From contig DATJMX010000013.1 of assembly GCA_035508495.1 (NCBI GenBank), forward strand, positions 1 through 64,000: a stretch of 64,000 bases of DNA. The letters run 5' to 3'. The translations under genes were made by a program, and so were the position numbers. The notes under the pieces are model-generated. The model was not told the DNA's origin. It saw only the letters and a program-made list of their open reading frames with translations, and searched no databases. Of the stretch, positions 1 through 8,769 are shown piece by piece. The stretch comes from Candidatus Binataceae bacterium (lineage in GTDB: Bacteria > Desulfobacterota > Binatia > Binatales > Binataceae). Numbering within the stretch: the first letter of the stretch is position 1; each line of letters starts with the position of its first letter.

Positions 1-1
1 C

Positions 2-514
2 AACGCCCAGGTGGTGTTTGTGCACATCGACGCGAGTCAGGATGCCGGCTCGACCGCTCTCACTGGCACGCATGGTACCGGCACTTCCGTGTCGTCGCTG
101 TTCACGTTTGAGCAGACCACGACCGTCAGTGGCCCGGCCGATATCACCGATGCGACCGGAACGCCGTTTATCGCTCTGGGTAGCGGTTTTATCGCGAACG
201 GTATCTCGGGCAGCGTGGCGCTCAACCAGGTAGCGGGTATCGCCAACCAGCAGGGTAACAACCTGTCGACGGTCGCCGAAGTGACTGGCGCCGGCGGCAC
301 GAGCGCCGGTTCGAACGCGATTGAGAACGAAGGCCGCCAGACAATCGCGAACGACGGTACGATCACTGAGCTGTTCAAGAGCGGTTCGGATTCGGCTACT
401 ATGGGTGCGGCTGCCAGTGGAACCACCTTCGGCTCGGTTTCCGGAGCGCTTGCGTTCAACCAGGCGGCTGGTACTGCTAACCAGCAGGTTAACAACATCA
501 CGCTGGGACACTAA
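2..514 (+). CDS. Fap-type functional amyloid subunit (FapB/FapC-like), 5' end outside the window
   Basis: The frame is open to the left edge, so the start and signal peptide lie outside. The visible C-terminal 171 codons are rich in Gly, Ser, Thr, Ala, Asn and Gln, with no Cys. Two copies of a repeat are seen, LNQVAGIANQQGNN (about nt 218-262) and FNQAAGTANQQVNN (about nt 452-496). They match the NxAAGxxNQQxN motif of Pseudomonas FapB/FapC amyloid repeats and are separated by a long linker, as in FapC. The second repeat ends four residues before the stop. FapD-, FapE- and FapF-like genes follow, which supports the call. Such subunits are exported through FapF and polymerise on the cell surface. 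FapB (nucleator) and FapC (major fibre) cannot be told apart from this piece. Confidence 0.72.
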   Translation, partial: NAQVVFVHIDASQDAGSTALTGTHGTGTSVSSLFTFEQTTTVSGPADITDATGTPFIALGSGFIANGISGSVALNQVAGIANQQGNNLSTVAEVTGAGGTSAGSNAIENEGRQTIANDGTITELFKSGSDSATMGAAASGTTFGSVSGALAFNQAAGTANQQVNNITLGH

Positions 515-538
515 GCCTAAGCAGCGTAATGTAATCGA

Positions 539-570
539 GGTCGGAGGCCGCTCTCGGGCGGCCTCCGACC
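539..570 (+). promoter_or_regulatory. Perfect 13-bp hairpin between amyloid subunit and fapD-like gene
   Basis: The arm GGTCGGAGGCCGC at 539-551 pairs perfectly with 558-570 around a 6-nt loop. No T tract follows, so it is not a standard Rho-independent terminator. Its place, 24 nt after the amyloid stop and 55 nt before the next start, suits an mRNA-stabilising or partial-termination element that gives more subunit than secretion machinery. That role is inference. Confidence 0.6.
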
Positions 571-625
571 CGCCTCATCCTCCTGCTGAGAGCATGGGGC
601 AACACGAAGGGAAACTGAAATATCG

Positions 626-1387
626 ATGTTGCTCTGTGCCAAGCGAAGCTTCACCTGCATTGTAAGTGTTGCAACGCTGACACTTGTTGTTATTGCGGTC
701 TCCTGTAACGACGGATCGGCCAGGACCAATGATACCGTTATGGCGGGGGTTCTGCCCGGTGGTGCGCCAATTTACACGAGCATAGAGACCTTTAAAGACC
801 AGCGCTTCCACAATCTCGTCCCACAAGGCTATGACTTCAGTTGCGGAGCGGCCGCGCTCTCGACCGTGCTGAAGTACGAATACGGCATGAACCTCACCTC
901 GGAAAACGAGGTTTTCCGTGCGATGTATGCGGTCGGCGATAAGAAAGCTATCCGGAAGCGAGGCTTTTCGCTGCTGGATATGGCAACATTTCTCGACACT
1001 TTGGGCTACCACGGTTTGGGCTACAAGCTGCAGCCCCAAGCGCTCTTCGATCTCAAGGTGCCGGTGATAGTTCTGCTCAACATGGCTGGCTATGAGCACT
1101 TCGTCGTAATGCGCAAAGCGAACCCAGACTACGTTTACGTTGCCGATCCCGCCTTGGGCAACCGAATCATGCCTCTTGAATCTTTTTTGAATGATTGGGT
1201 GCAACAGGTCGTCTTTGCTGTTGTAGGGCCTGGCTATATTCCGGATAATCCTTTGGCAGTCGTGGAACGGCCGCTAGGAACCAAGGAGGAGGCGCGGGTG
1301 CTGATACCACAACTCAACCCGCTCACCTTGCAACAGATGTCGATACTCAGCGTGAGCACCGGTATCAGCATTGGCCAGGGCAAATGA
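626..1387 (+). CDS. fapD: FapD-like C39-family cysteine peptidase
   Basis: A 253-residue protein with an N-terminal hydrophobic segment (about residues 8-27) ending in a Cys, so it is a Sec signal peptide and possibly a lipoprotein. A C39-type papain-fold domain follows. The presumed nucleophile lies in YDFSCGAAAL (about residue 73), the catalytic His in YEHFVVM (about 155), and the Asp in VADPALGN. In Pseudomonas fap operons FapD is the periplasmic C39-like peptidase needed for amyloid export. Size, motifs and position between an amyloid subunit and FapE/FapF-like genes all agree. The start ATG is preceded by GAAGGGAA at a rather long spacing. The C-terminal 50 residues have no recognised domain. 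Confidence 0.8.
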   Translation: MLLCAKRSFTCIVSVATLTLVVIAVSCNDGSARTNDTVMAGVLPGGAPIYTSIETFKDQRFHNLVPQGYDFSCGAAALSTVLKYEYGMNLTSENEVFRAMYAVGDKKAIRKRGFSLLDMATFLDTLGYHGLGYKLQPQALFDLKVPVIVLLNMAGYEHFVVMRKANPDYVYVADPALGNRIMPLESFLNDWVQQVVFAVVGPGYIPDNPLAVVERPLGTKEEARVLIPQLNPLTLQQMSILSVSTGISIGQGK

Positions 1388-1427
1388 TTTCAGGCTGTTT
1401 CACGTGCGTAGCGGGTGGGAGGCATCT

Positions 1428-2180
1428 ATGAAGTTAGTAATCCTGGGCGGCGGTGCGGCGCTCGCGGCGATCCTGGCGATCAGCGGCGGAGCGCGGGTCG
1501 CATCGGCCGCGATGCCGGACCTTGGCCTGACTGCGGCAGAAGCTCAACCGATCAGTGACAGCGAACTCGGCGGAATGCGGGGAAAATTCGTTCCGAGCAA
1601 CGGCTCAATTATTTTTTTCGGCATCACCGCGGAGAGCACGCTGCAGGCGTCGGACGGCACTACCGAGACAGCGGGCTACACGATTGGCGTCAACTTCAAG
1701 AATGGGCAGCCGACCTCGGTGATCTCCGAAACTCTCACCTCGCAACAGGCCGGGACTGGAACCTCCTCGACTCCGACCGGCGGCATCGCCATCTCGGTGC
1801 CACCCAACAATCTGACCGGGGGCGTTGAGCAGACGGTCCAAATCAGTGGCTCGGATAACCAGGGACACAACGTAGCCGTGGTCGATTTGGCCTCGACCGG
1901 TGCGGGTACTCAGGGCACCGGCTTCCCAGCCAGCACGCCGTGCACCGGCTGCAAGGTTTCTACGGACAACAATGGAATCGAGGTTAGCGTCGATATGCCG
2001 GGCGTCGGCGTAGCCGATCAGCAAATCGGAAACGGATCGATTCAGCAGGCGGTCAATCTCGATGCGAACCTCACGAGCGCGGTGAACACATTGTCGTTGC
2101 AAGTCCAGACCGAGCCGGGGGTGGGGAGCGAAGCCGGGTTGAGCGGGATACTTCAGAGTCTGCCGGTTCTGTTTCATTGA
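1428..2180 (+). CDS. fapE: FapE-like extracellular component of the Fap amyloid system
   Basis: The start was set at the ATG preceded by GGGAGG. It gives 250 residues with a clear Sec signal peptide (hydrophobic 3-22, cleavage near ASA). The mature N-terminus carries ISDSELGGMRGKFVPSNG followed by IIFFGIT and an alternating Gly/Thr/Asn-rich chain. This resembles the L-x-D-x-E-L-x-x-x-RG-K/R-F/Y-V opening of FapE proteins as I remember them. A CTGC pair lies near residue 167. FapE is a minor, fibre-associated protein of the Fap system whose exact role is unsettled. The gene sits in the expected order, after FapD and before FapF. Identification is by motif and synteny, not by whole-length comparison. 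Confidence 0.68.
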   Translation: MKLVILGGGAALAAILAISGGARVASAAMPDLGLTAAEAQPISDSELGGMRGKFVPSNGSIIFFGITAESTLQASDGTTETAGYTIGVNFKNGQPTSVISETLTSQQAGTGTSSTPTGGIAISVPPNNLTGGVEQTVQISGSDNQGHNVAVVDLASTGAGTQGTGFPASTPCTGCKVSTDNNGIEVSVDMPGVGVADQQIGNGSIQQAVNLDANLTSAVNTLSLQVQTEPGVGSEAGLSGILQSLPVLFH

Positions 2181-2291
2181 GATACGAAGCGTAACCGGTC
2201 ACGCCAGATTGTATAGGCGAGAACCAATCGGTAACGCAGCGGTGGCGGGCTGGGGGTGCGGGGTGCGGCAAAGCAGCAAGGGGCAGGTCGG

Positions 2292-3650
2292 ATGCTAAGA
2301 ACGTTCGTGCGGAATAGGGGCATTGCGCTCGCGATTGGGGTAGCTGGCGCGATACCGATGCTGGCCGGATCGGCTTTTTCTCAAACCAGTCCAGCCACAA
2401 CCTCAAATGCCGACCAGATCCTTGAGCAGCGCAGTCAACAGCTCGAAGAGCAACTTGTCGAAGAACGGCAGCGGATGCAGGCGATGGAGAATCAGCTCCG
2501 CGACCTGCAGACCGCCATTCATGCCAAGACTGGCAGGAAAGCCGTCCCTGGTGAGGCTGCTGTAACTCCGCCGGGCCACACCGGATCGTTCGTCGTGGCT
2601 CAGCCTGCTGCGGGGGCCACCCCAGCGGCCGGCGGAGCCGCCGCCACACCGGAAGTGCAAGCTTCGAGCGGCTCGCGAAAAACCCCGGCGGTACCGATCA
2701 GCGTCCAGGCCGCCTATCTGCAGCAGAATGCGCTGTTTCGCCCCGGTCTTACCTTCTATCCCCAGTTCACTTACGCCTATTCCGACAACAGGGATGTCGT
2801 GCTCAACGGCTTCCTTGCGTTCAATTCGATCTTCCTCGGCGATATCAGTGTCCAGCGCACGGAATCGAATATCTTCCAATGGAATCCGCAGATCTATTAT
2901 GCGTTCACGCGCAATTTTGAATTGAACGTCAGCGTTCCCTACCTGTTCGAATGGACGTCTTTCAAATCACAGGGCGTTCAATTCTCAACCGCGAACGAAT
3001 CTCAGGCCACGGTTAACAAATGGGGGCTCGGCGACGTCGGCGGCGGCTTCTACTGGCAGTTACTGAACCAACACGGATGGTTCCCGAATCTGATCTGGAA
3101 TACTCAGTTCTCCGCGCCGACCGGTACCAGTCCATACGGAATCAAGCTGATCACCGATCCCAGCAATACTAACCTCAAGTTTCCGAATAATCTTCCGACC
3201 GGCAAGGGCACTTGGGGTGTATCGAGCGGCTTCTCGATCATCCGCGAGCTCGACCCTATCGTGCTCTTCGGCAGCGGCCAGTTCTTCTACGAGTTCGATC
3301 AGCACGTTAATGACATCAGCACCGTCGAAAACCAGAGAACGCCCGGCACCGTCGCACCGGGCAATGCGCTCAGTTACACGCTCGGCGGAACGCTTGCGCT
3401 CAACGAGCGCTTCAGCGTGATGGCTGAAGTACAGGACTTGATCACGAATTCGTCCCAGGTCAGAGCCACGGGTGGAGGATCGTGGAACACGATACCCGAG
3501 AGCAGCACCAACGCCGCGCAGTTTATATTCGGGGCAACCTGGGCCGCGACGCATAACTTGTTTCCGTATATCCAGGCCGGCATCGGCGCGACTGAATCCG
3601 CGCCAAACTATCAGATCAGCCTCTACGTACCCTACTACTTCAATTTCTAG
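2292..3650 (+). CDS. fapF: FapF-like outer-membrane amyloid exporter
   Basis: The start is the ATG after AGCAAGGGGCAGG. It gives 452 residues with a signal peptide (about 8-32, ending AFS). A glutamine/glutamate-rich coiled coil follows at about 45-85 (EQRSQQLEEQLVEERQRM). Next comes a Pro/Ala/Gly linker and a C-terminal beta-barrel region of about 280 residues that starts near RPGLTFYPQFTYAYSD and ends in the aromatic YVPYYFNF. This order (signal, coiled coil, linker/plug, 12-strand barrel) is that of FapF, a trimeric pore that exports amyloid subunits. Signature stretches NGFLAFNSIFLGDISVQR and GLGDVGGGFYWQLL agree with the family. Earlier ATG-less starts in the same frame lack a good ribosome-binding site. 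Confidence 0.82.
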   Translation: MLRTFVRNRGIALAIGVAGAIPMLAGSAFSQTSPATTSNADQILEQRSQQLEEQLVEERQRMQAMENQLRDLQTAIHAKTGRKAVPGEAAVTPPGHTGSFVVAQPAAGATPAAGGAAATPEVQASSGSRKTPAVPISVQAAYLQQNALFRPGLTFYPQFTYAYSDNRDVVLNGFLAFNSIFLGDISVQRTESNIFQWNPQIYYAFTRNFELNVSVPYLFEWTSFKSQGVQFSTANESQATVNKWGLGDVGGGFYWQLLNQHGWFPNLIWNTQFSAPTGTSPYGIKLITDPSNTNLKFPNNLPTGKGTWGVSSGFSIIRELDPIVLFGSGQFFYEFDQHVNDISTVENQRTPGTVAPGNALSYTLGGTLALNERFSVMAEVQDLITNSSQVRATGGGSWNTIPESSTNAAQFIFGATWAATHNLFPYIQAGIGATESAPNYQISLYVPYYFNF

Positions 3651-3677
3651 GCTGGCGACGGACGTTCAACTGGTTTA

Positions 3678-3728
3678 ACGAGACATAGCGGGATCCTGAT
3701 CCGACCTGCAGGTCCCGCCGCGTCTCGT
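3678..3728 (+). promoter_or_regulatory. Long interrupted hairpin between fapF and the SBBP-repeat gene
   Basis: ACGAGAC (3678-3684) pairs with GTCTCGT (3722-3728). An inner stem CGGGAtCCTG/CAGGtCCCG forms between them. No T run follows. It occupies most of the 93-nt spacer between the two genes, so it may attenuate or process the transcript and set the level of the downstream giant protein. The function is inferred. Confidence 0.45.
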
Positions 3729-3743
3729 GTCAGGAGTAGCACT

Positions 3744-6700
3744 ATGCAATCCGTTTCCGCGCATAAGTATGCACCAACCCGCATCGTCGGCGGAGTATTC
3801 CTCGTTGTAGGAGTTGGGCTCCTTTTGGGAGCGTCAATAGCCTCGCAACCGGCACGAAATCCGATCCAACCGCAGCGCGCTGTGCGTCCCGCAATCGCAT
3901 CCGCAGCGCCGGTAAGTCAGCATGCCGCGATACTCAGTTCGTACGGCAAGCTGCCGCTGGGATTCGAAGCCAACAATGGACAGACCGATCGCTCAGTTCG
4001 GTACCTGGCGCACAATGGCCCGGTATCTGTTTTTCTCACTCGCGATGGCGCGATTATTTCAATCAGCCGGCAGGATACGACGCCCGGCAGAACCAAGGGG
4101 TCTGTCGATCCGCGTCCCGGGCTGAGAATGCTCGCGCGCGATTCTCGCGCGGTGCGCACAGCCGCGTTCAAAGTCTCATTTGAAGGTTCCGCCAGGCGTC
4201 CGACGCTGGCCGCGACCGATCGCCTTCCCGGCACGACTAACTATTTGATTGGAAACGATCGATCGAAGTGGCATACGGGGATCAATTCCTTTGGACGGGT
4301 CAAGTATGAATCCGTCTATCCCGGAATTGATCTGGCTTTCTACGGCACCAATGGACGACTCGAGTACGACATCGATATAGCCCCTGGCGCCGACCCGAGT
4401 GCGGTGAAGATGAAGTTCGATGGCGCCGATTCACTGCGGCTCGATCGCGACGGAAATCTCATTGCCAGCGTGGGCGGTGAGCGTGGCGTTATCGGCAAGC
4501 CGGTGGCCTACCAGGCCGATGGCGCCGAGCGCCGGCCGGTGAAAGCAAGCTACGTCCTGAGCGACAAATCGAAAGTGACCGTTGCTCTGGGCGACTACGA
4601 TCATACCAAGCCATTGGTCATCGATCCCTCGATACTCTATTCGACCTTTCTCGGCGGTACGATCGCCGAGGTTCAGGCGATTGCCGTCGATCCAACGGGC
4701 AATGCTTATATCACCGGATGGACCTGCTGCGGCAGCAATTTTCCACTGCTGGGCGGCGTGCAGAAGCAGCTGAACGGTATCGACAACGCGTTCGTGACCA
4801 AGCTGAATGTTACGGGCGCGCTCGTTTATTCGACCTACCTCGGCGGAAGCCAGACTGATGTCGCAACCGGTATCGCGTTCGATACCGCCGGCGACACTTA
4901 CATCAGTGGGTACACGGACTCGGCGAATTTCCCGGTAACGTCGGGCGGCGGCAGCCTGAGCGGCGGATTCGACGCGTTCCTGACGTCGCTGAATCCAGCC
5001 GGCAACTCGATTCGCTATTCGATGTATCTCGGCGGCAGCGGCGATGATCTCGGCATGGGCGTCGCGGCGGAGCCGGGCGGCACCGCATATATTACCGGGC
5101 AAACGTTTTCCGACGATTTCCCGACTACGATCAGCAATGCGTACCAGACCGAGAATCCAAGTAATGGCGTTGTCAGTTCCGGCTTCCTGACCCGGATTGA
5201 TCCCCCCACGACTACGGGTGGTTCGCCGACGATGTCCTATTCGACATACTTCGGCGGCCCCGCCCCAAGCGCAAACACGCCGACCGGCGTGACCTTCCTG
5301 AACGGAGCGGCTTACGGTGGTGTAACCGGCACGGTCTGGGTGGCAGGCGGCGGCGGCGGATCGGCGCCAGTGACTATCCCGCAGTTCGGCGGAATACTCG
5401 ATGCGATCGTTGCGACCTTCGACACGACCAAGGCGTCATCACAGTCGCTGATTTTCTCGCGCTTTCTCGGCGGCAGCAGTATCGATGTGGCGACGGGTAT
5501 TGCGACGGGATCGAACTGCACAGTTCCGTGCGCGGCTACCGTGGGCGGATATACGTTCTCGGCGGACCTGCCAAATTCCAGAAGTGCATTCGGCGGTCTG
5601 GAAGATGGATTCATCGCGAAGATTGATTCGCGCAGCGGTATCAACAGCATCAACTATATAGGCACCACCGGTTTTGACGACGCATTCGCGGTCGGCATGG
5701 ACTCGTCGGGGCAGCAATATATCGGCGGCACCACCTTCCGCGTATCGGAGGCCAGTCAAACCGAGCCGCTGCAGCCGACGCCCGCGATCAACGGCGGGCT
5801 GTTTACCAGCACCACCAATAGCCAGACCTTCTCGATTATATCCGATGCGGGTTGGAAATCGACTTTTGGCTCAGTGAGTCCCCAAGCGCTTGCGATCGAT
5901 AACACAATCCCGACCAATCAAATTCCCAGCGGCACGATAATCTATGCGGGCACCAATACGATGGGCCTGTACCGCAGCACCGACCTGGGCAAGACGTTTT
6001 TCTCCGTGACGACCTTTCTCAGCGCTCAGGTGTCGGCGATCGCGATCGCCAAGACGTTCGGCCATACCGGACCGCAACCAGTCTACGTAACCGCTAATAA
6101 TCAGCTCTATACCTCCGGGGATGGCGGGCAATCGTTCGGAGCCATAAGCTCGCTGCCCGCTGGCTCCGGCTTGCCGGCTAATTCTTACTGGGTTGCGTCG
6201 GACCTGACCGGCGGCCTCATTTCGAATCCCGGGTCACCAAGTTCCAACGTGCTGGTATGGCAAGGCAACAAGAATGGGTTCTATATCAGCACCAACCAGG
6301 GCGCGACCTTTGCGGCCTCGACCGGCATCGCGGGAGCGGGGCAGCGTACGCAAGTCTTTTCCGGCATCGAGGATGTGAAGCACGCCATCCTTTATATCGG
6401 TACCGACAAGGGAATCTTTGTCAGTACTGACTCCGGGTTTACATTCGCGCCGACCAACGTCAATTCCGACGTCATCCTGTCGATGGCGATCGATACCACT
6501 ACCACCCCATACACCGTATATGCCGGCACGTTCGGAGACGGCGTGATCGCCAGCAATGATGGTTTCATCAATAATCTGCGGCAAACGGCGGTCGTGCCGA
6601 ACTCGGTTTTCAACTACGTCGCGGTGGATGACGCAAGCTCGAATCCGGCCATTGTTTACGCAGGTGTGGGCGACAATCAGCGCATGGGTACGCTCTGGAA

Positions 6701-7409
6701 GAGCTCCAACGCGGCTGCCACCTTCAGCCGTATCGATTCGGCCAGTCAGCCGTGCTGCATGTTCCCGCTCGCGGTGACAAACGGCAAGTTGTTCGCGGGC
6801 AATTATCGCGAGTCAGATGGGTACTTCTACATTCTTCAGTCGAGCGGGAGTTTCAAATTCGCGTCGTCGCTCGGCGGAGGAAATTACGACGAAATCACCG
6901 GAATCGGCGCCAGCAGCAATGGCGATACTTTCCTTGCCGGGCTGACATTTTCAAGCGACTTCCCACTCTTGAACCCGGCGCAAAAGAAGTTCGGCAACAC
7001 CTCGACGGCGCCGATCGTGAACGGATTCGCAACTCGGCTGGGATTTACCAGTACCGGCAAAGTGACGGCGCCGACACAAACCGGCTTCGCGGGCAAGATA
7101 AAGCTCCGGACCGTCTCAAAGCCGCTAACGGTGACCGTGCAAAACACTGGAACAGGTCCGTTGGTGCTGGGCTACCTGAGAGTTCAGGGCGGCGATAACT
7201 TCGATTTCGTCATCATCCCCAATGTGACCACCGTCAAGGGACTGCTGCCTTGCGCAGCGGGTGGAACGCTGGCGGCCAAAGGCAAGTGCGGAGTCGAGCT
7301 CGAGTTTAAGCCGTTGTCACCCGGTCAACGAGTGTCAACCCTCCTGTTACCGAGCAATGCCAGCAACGGCACTCAGGGTGACTTGCTGGTCGGCCAGGGT
7401 ACGAGCTAG
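3744..7409 (+). CDS. Giant secreted SBBP-repeat / Asp-box propeller protein with C-terminal ASH-like domain
   Basis: A 1221-residue protein starting at an ATG preceded by AGGAG. Residues 14-40 form a signal/membrane segment. Residues about 55-300 match the N-terminal module of SBBP proteins (LPLGFEANNGQ, then a region ending IDPSILYSTFLGG). SBBP beta-propeller repeats follow (for example DPTGNAYITGW, DTAGDTYISGYT, GGTAYITGQTF, SSGQQYIGGTTF). Residues about 690-1020 hold Asp-box/BNR-like repeats (STDLGKTFF, SGDGGQSFG, STNQGATF, STDSGFTF). One more SBBP unit (GDTFLAGLTFSSDFP) and a final ASH/choice-of-anchor-type Ig-like domain end the chain. The protein is probably exported and surface-exposed. 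It lies 93 nt after the fapF-like gene on the same strand, so it may be an adhesin or partner of the amyloid. That role is inference and no enzyme site was seen. Confidence 0.75.
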   Translation: MQSVSAHKYAPTRIVGGVFLVVGVGLLLGASIASQPARNPIQPQRAVRPAIASAAPVSQHAAILSSYGKLPLGFEANNGQTDRSVRYLAHNGPVSVFLTRDGAIISISRQDTTPGRTKGSVDPRPGLRMLARDSRAVRTAAFKVSFEGSARRPTLAATDRLPGTTNYLIGNDRSKWHTGINSFGRVKYESVYPGIDLAFYGTNGRLEYDIDIAPGADPSAVKMKFDGADSLRLDRDGNLIASVGGERGVIGKPVAYQADGAERRPVKASYVLSDKSKVTVALGDYDHTKPLVIDPSILYSTFLGGTIAEVQAIAVDPTGNAYITGWTCCGSNFPLLGGVQKQLNGIDNAFVTKLNVTGALVYSTYLGGSQTDVATGIAFDTAGDTYISGYTDSANFPVTSGGGSLSGGFDAFLTSLNPAGNSIRYSMYLGGSGDDLGMGVAAEPGGTAYITGQTFSDDFPTTISNAYQTENPSNGVVSSGFLTRIDPPTTTGGSPTMSYSTYFGGPAPSANTPTGVTFLNGAAYGGVTGTVWVAGGGGGSAPVTIPQFGGILDAIVATFDTTKASSQSLIFSRFLGGSSIDVATGIATGSNCTVPCAATVGGYTFSADLPNSRSAFGGLEDGFIAKIDSRSGINSINYIGTTGFDDAFAVGMDSSGQQYIGGTTFRVSEASQTEPLQPTPAINGGLFTSTTNSQTFSIISDAGWKSTFGSVSPQALAIDNTIPTNQIPSGTIIYAGTNTMGLYRSTDLGKTFFSVTTFLSAQVSAIAIAKTFGHTGPQPVYVTANNQLYTSGDGGQSFGAISSLPAGSGLPANSYWVASDLTGGLISNPGSPSSNVLVWQGNKNGFYISTNQGATFAASTGIAGAGQRTQVFSGIEDVKHAILYIGTDKGIFVSTDSGFTFAPTNVNSDVILSMAIDTTTTPYTVYAGTFGDGVIASNDGFINNLRQTAVVPNSVFNYVAVDDASSNPAIVYAGVGDNQRMGTLWKSSNAAATFSRIDSASQPCCMFPLAVTNGKLFAGNYRESDGYFYILQSSGSFKFASSLGGGNYDEITGIGASSNGDTFLAGLTFSSDFPLLNPAQKKFGNTSTAPIVNGFATRLGFTSTGKVTAPTQTGFAGKIKLRTVSKPLTVTVQNTGTGPLVLGYLRVQGGDNFDFVIIPNVTTVKGLLPCAAGGTLAAKGKCGVELEFKPLSPGQRVSTLLLPSNASNGTQGDLLVGQGTS

Positions 7410-7433
7410 ATTAGATCGACAAGTGAAAGAGCA

Positions 7434-7473
7434 GGGCGCGGGAGCATCACAACTCCCGCGCCCTTTTGTTTTT
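7434..7473 (+). terminator. Rho-independent terminator of the fap/SBBP operon
   Basis: GGGCGCGGGAG (7434-7444) pairs perfectly with CTCCCGCGCCC (7453-7463) around an 8-nt loop, followed by TTTTGTTTTT. It ends the plus-strand amyloid/SBBP transcription unit. The T tract overlaps the stop codon of the convergent crotonase gene. Confidence 0.92.
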
Positions 7474-8374
7474 AGCTGTACTTGCGATTCTGCCACCACG
7501 GGAAATATGACGGCATATTGGTGGTGACTTTGTCGGGGAACTTGGCGGGACGTTTTTCGAGGAATGACGTCACGCCCTCGCGAACGTCGGCGGACGCGCC
7601 GCGCACGAATATCCCGCGGCTGTCGACCTTGTGCGCTTCCATCGGATGGTCCGCGCCGAGCATCTTCCACATCATGTGACGAATGAGCGCGACCGCGACC
7701 GGCGCCGTGTTGTCGGCGATCTCCTTGGCGAGCGCGCGCGCCGCGGGAATCAGCTCCTCGGGCTTGTAAACCTTCTTCACGAGGCCGCCGTCGAAGGCCT
7801 CCTGCGCGGGGAAGACCCGGCCCGAGAAAGTCCATTCCAGCGCCTGTGAGATTCCGACGATTCGCGGCAGGAACCAGCTCGAGCACGCCTCGGGCACGAT
7901 CCCGCGGCGCGCGAACACGAAACCGAAGCGCGCGTTCTCCGAGGCGAGGCGGATATCCATCGCGAGCTGCATCGTCACGCCGACGCCGACCGCGGGTCCG
8001 TTGACCGCGGCGATCACCGGCTTTTTGCTCTCGAAGATGCGCAGTGTCAGCAGCCCGCCGCCGTCGCGGATCGACTCGTCGCTGAGATCGATCTCGCCTT
8101 TCGCATCGCGCTTCGGCCTGCGATCCGGACGATCCTCGCGCGCTTCGTAGTCGAAGGTTTTCGCGCCCGCCGAGAGGTCCGCACCCGCGCAGAAGGCGCG
8201 CCCCGCACCAGTCACGATGATCGCGCGGATATTGTCGTCCGCATCGGCGCGATTAAACGCGTCGATCATCTCGTTCATCATCTGGCCGGTGAACGCGTTG
8301 AGCTTCTCCGGACGGTTGAGCGTGATGGTCAGGATGTTGTCCGAGACATCGTAAAGAATCTGTTCGTAAGCCAT
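7472..8374 (-). CDS. Enoyl-CoA hydratase/isomerase (crotonase) family protein
   Basis: A 300-residue protein with the crotonase fold. The oxyanion-hole signature is GAGRAFCAGADL (about residues 55-66). A CoA-binding segment AVNGPAVGVGVTMQLAMDI and the region RRGIVPEACSSW follow. By eye, the two Glu positions of classical enoyl-CoA hydratase are Thr and Phe here, while a Glu is present in VPEACS. The reaction is therefore likely isomerisation or another crotonase chemistry rather than plain hydration. A charged insertion (about residues 68-100) follows the first motif. It is the last gene of a four-gene minus-strand operon with an acyl-CoA dehydrogenase, an APH-type kinase and a DUF6285 protein, which places it in CoA-thioester catabolism. 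Confidence 0.88.
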   Translation of the reverse strand: MAYEQILYDVSDNILTITLNRPEKLNAFTGQMMNEMIDAFNRADADDNIRAIIVTGAGRAFCAGADLSAGAKTFDYEAREDRPDRRPKRDAKGEIDLSDESIRDGGGLLTLRIFESKKPVIAAVNGPAVGVGVTMQLAMDIRLASENARFGFVFARRGIVPEACSSWFLPRIVGISQALEWTFSGRVFPAQEAFDGGLVKKVYKPEELIPAARALAKEIADNTAPVAVALIRHMMWKMLGADHPMEAHKVDSRGIFVRGASADVREGVTSFLEKRPAKFPDKVTTNMPSYFPWWQNRKYS

Positions 8375-8392
8375 TTGGTTTGATTATCTCCG

Positions 8393-8749
8393 TTAGCGGC
8401 TGAGCCACTTTGGGTTGTTGATTTCGAGCGCGTCCTTCAGCGACTGCCGCACGTGATCGCGCATCCTCGTGTCGTCGAGCGCGAACGCGCCGCTGCGAAT
8501 CTTGTCGCATAGCTCGCCGCTCAGCTCTTCGACGCTGCCGTCGTGGCCGAGCAAGTCGACCAGGCGCTTTCGCTCCCCGGCTTCCTGCTCCGCGCGCATC
8601 GTCAGCTCGCGATACACGGTGTTAAGCGCGTTGGCCGTGACGCGGGTCTTGAAACGATGGTAGCCGTCGAGAGTCGGCAACAACTCGTTCTCGATGTACT
8701 TGACGGCGGCCTTCAGCAGCAAGGTCGCCTCGGGCATGCTCTTCGGCAT
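8393..8749 (-). CDS. DUF6285 family protein
   Basis: A small, soluble, mostly helical protein of 118 residues (LLLKAAVKYIENELLPTL near the N-terminus, then ELTMRAEQEAGER). It matches my recollection of DUF6285, a family usually encoded next to an aminoglycoside-phosphotransferase-like kinase and an acyl-CoA dehydrogenase, exactly as here. No catalytic motif, signal peptide or membrane segment is visible. It lies 20 nt downstream of the kinase gene and 18 nt upstream of the crotonase start, so it is in the same operon. Its biochemical role is not known. An accessory role to the kinase is a guess from context. Confidence 0.75.
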   Translation of the reverse strand: MPKSMPEATLLLKAAVKYIENELLPTLDGYHRFKTRVTANALNTVYRELTMRAEQEAGERKRLVDLLGHDGSVEELSGELCDKIRSGAFALDDTRMRDHVRQSLKDALEINNPKWLSR

Positions 8750-8769
8750 AGGCGTTAACTTCCTGTTAT

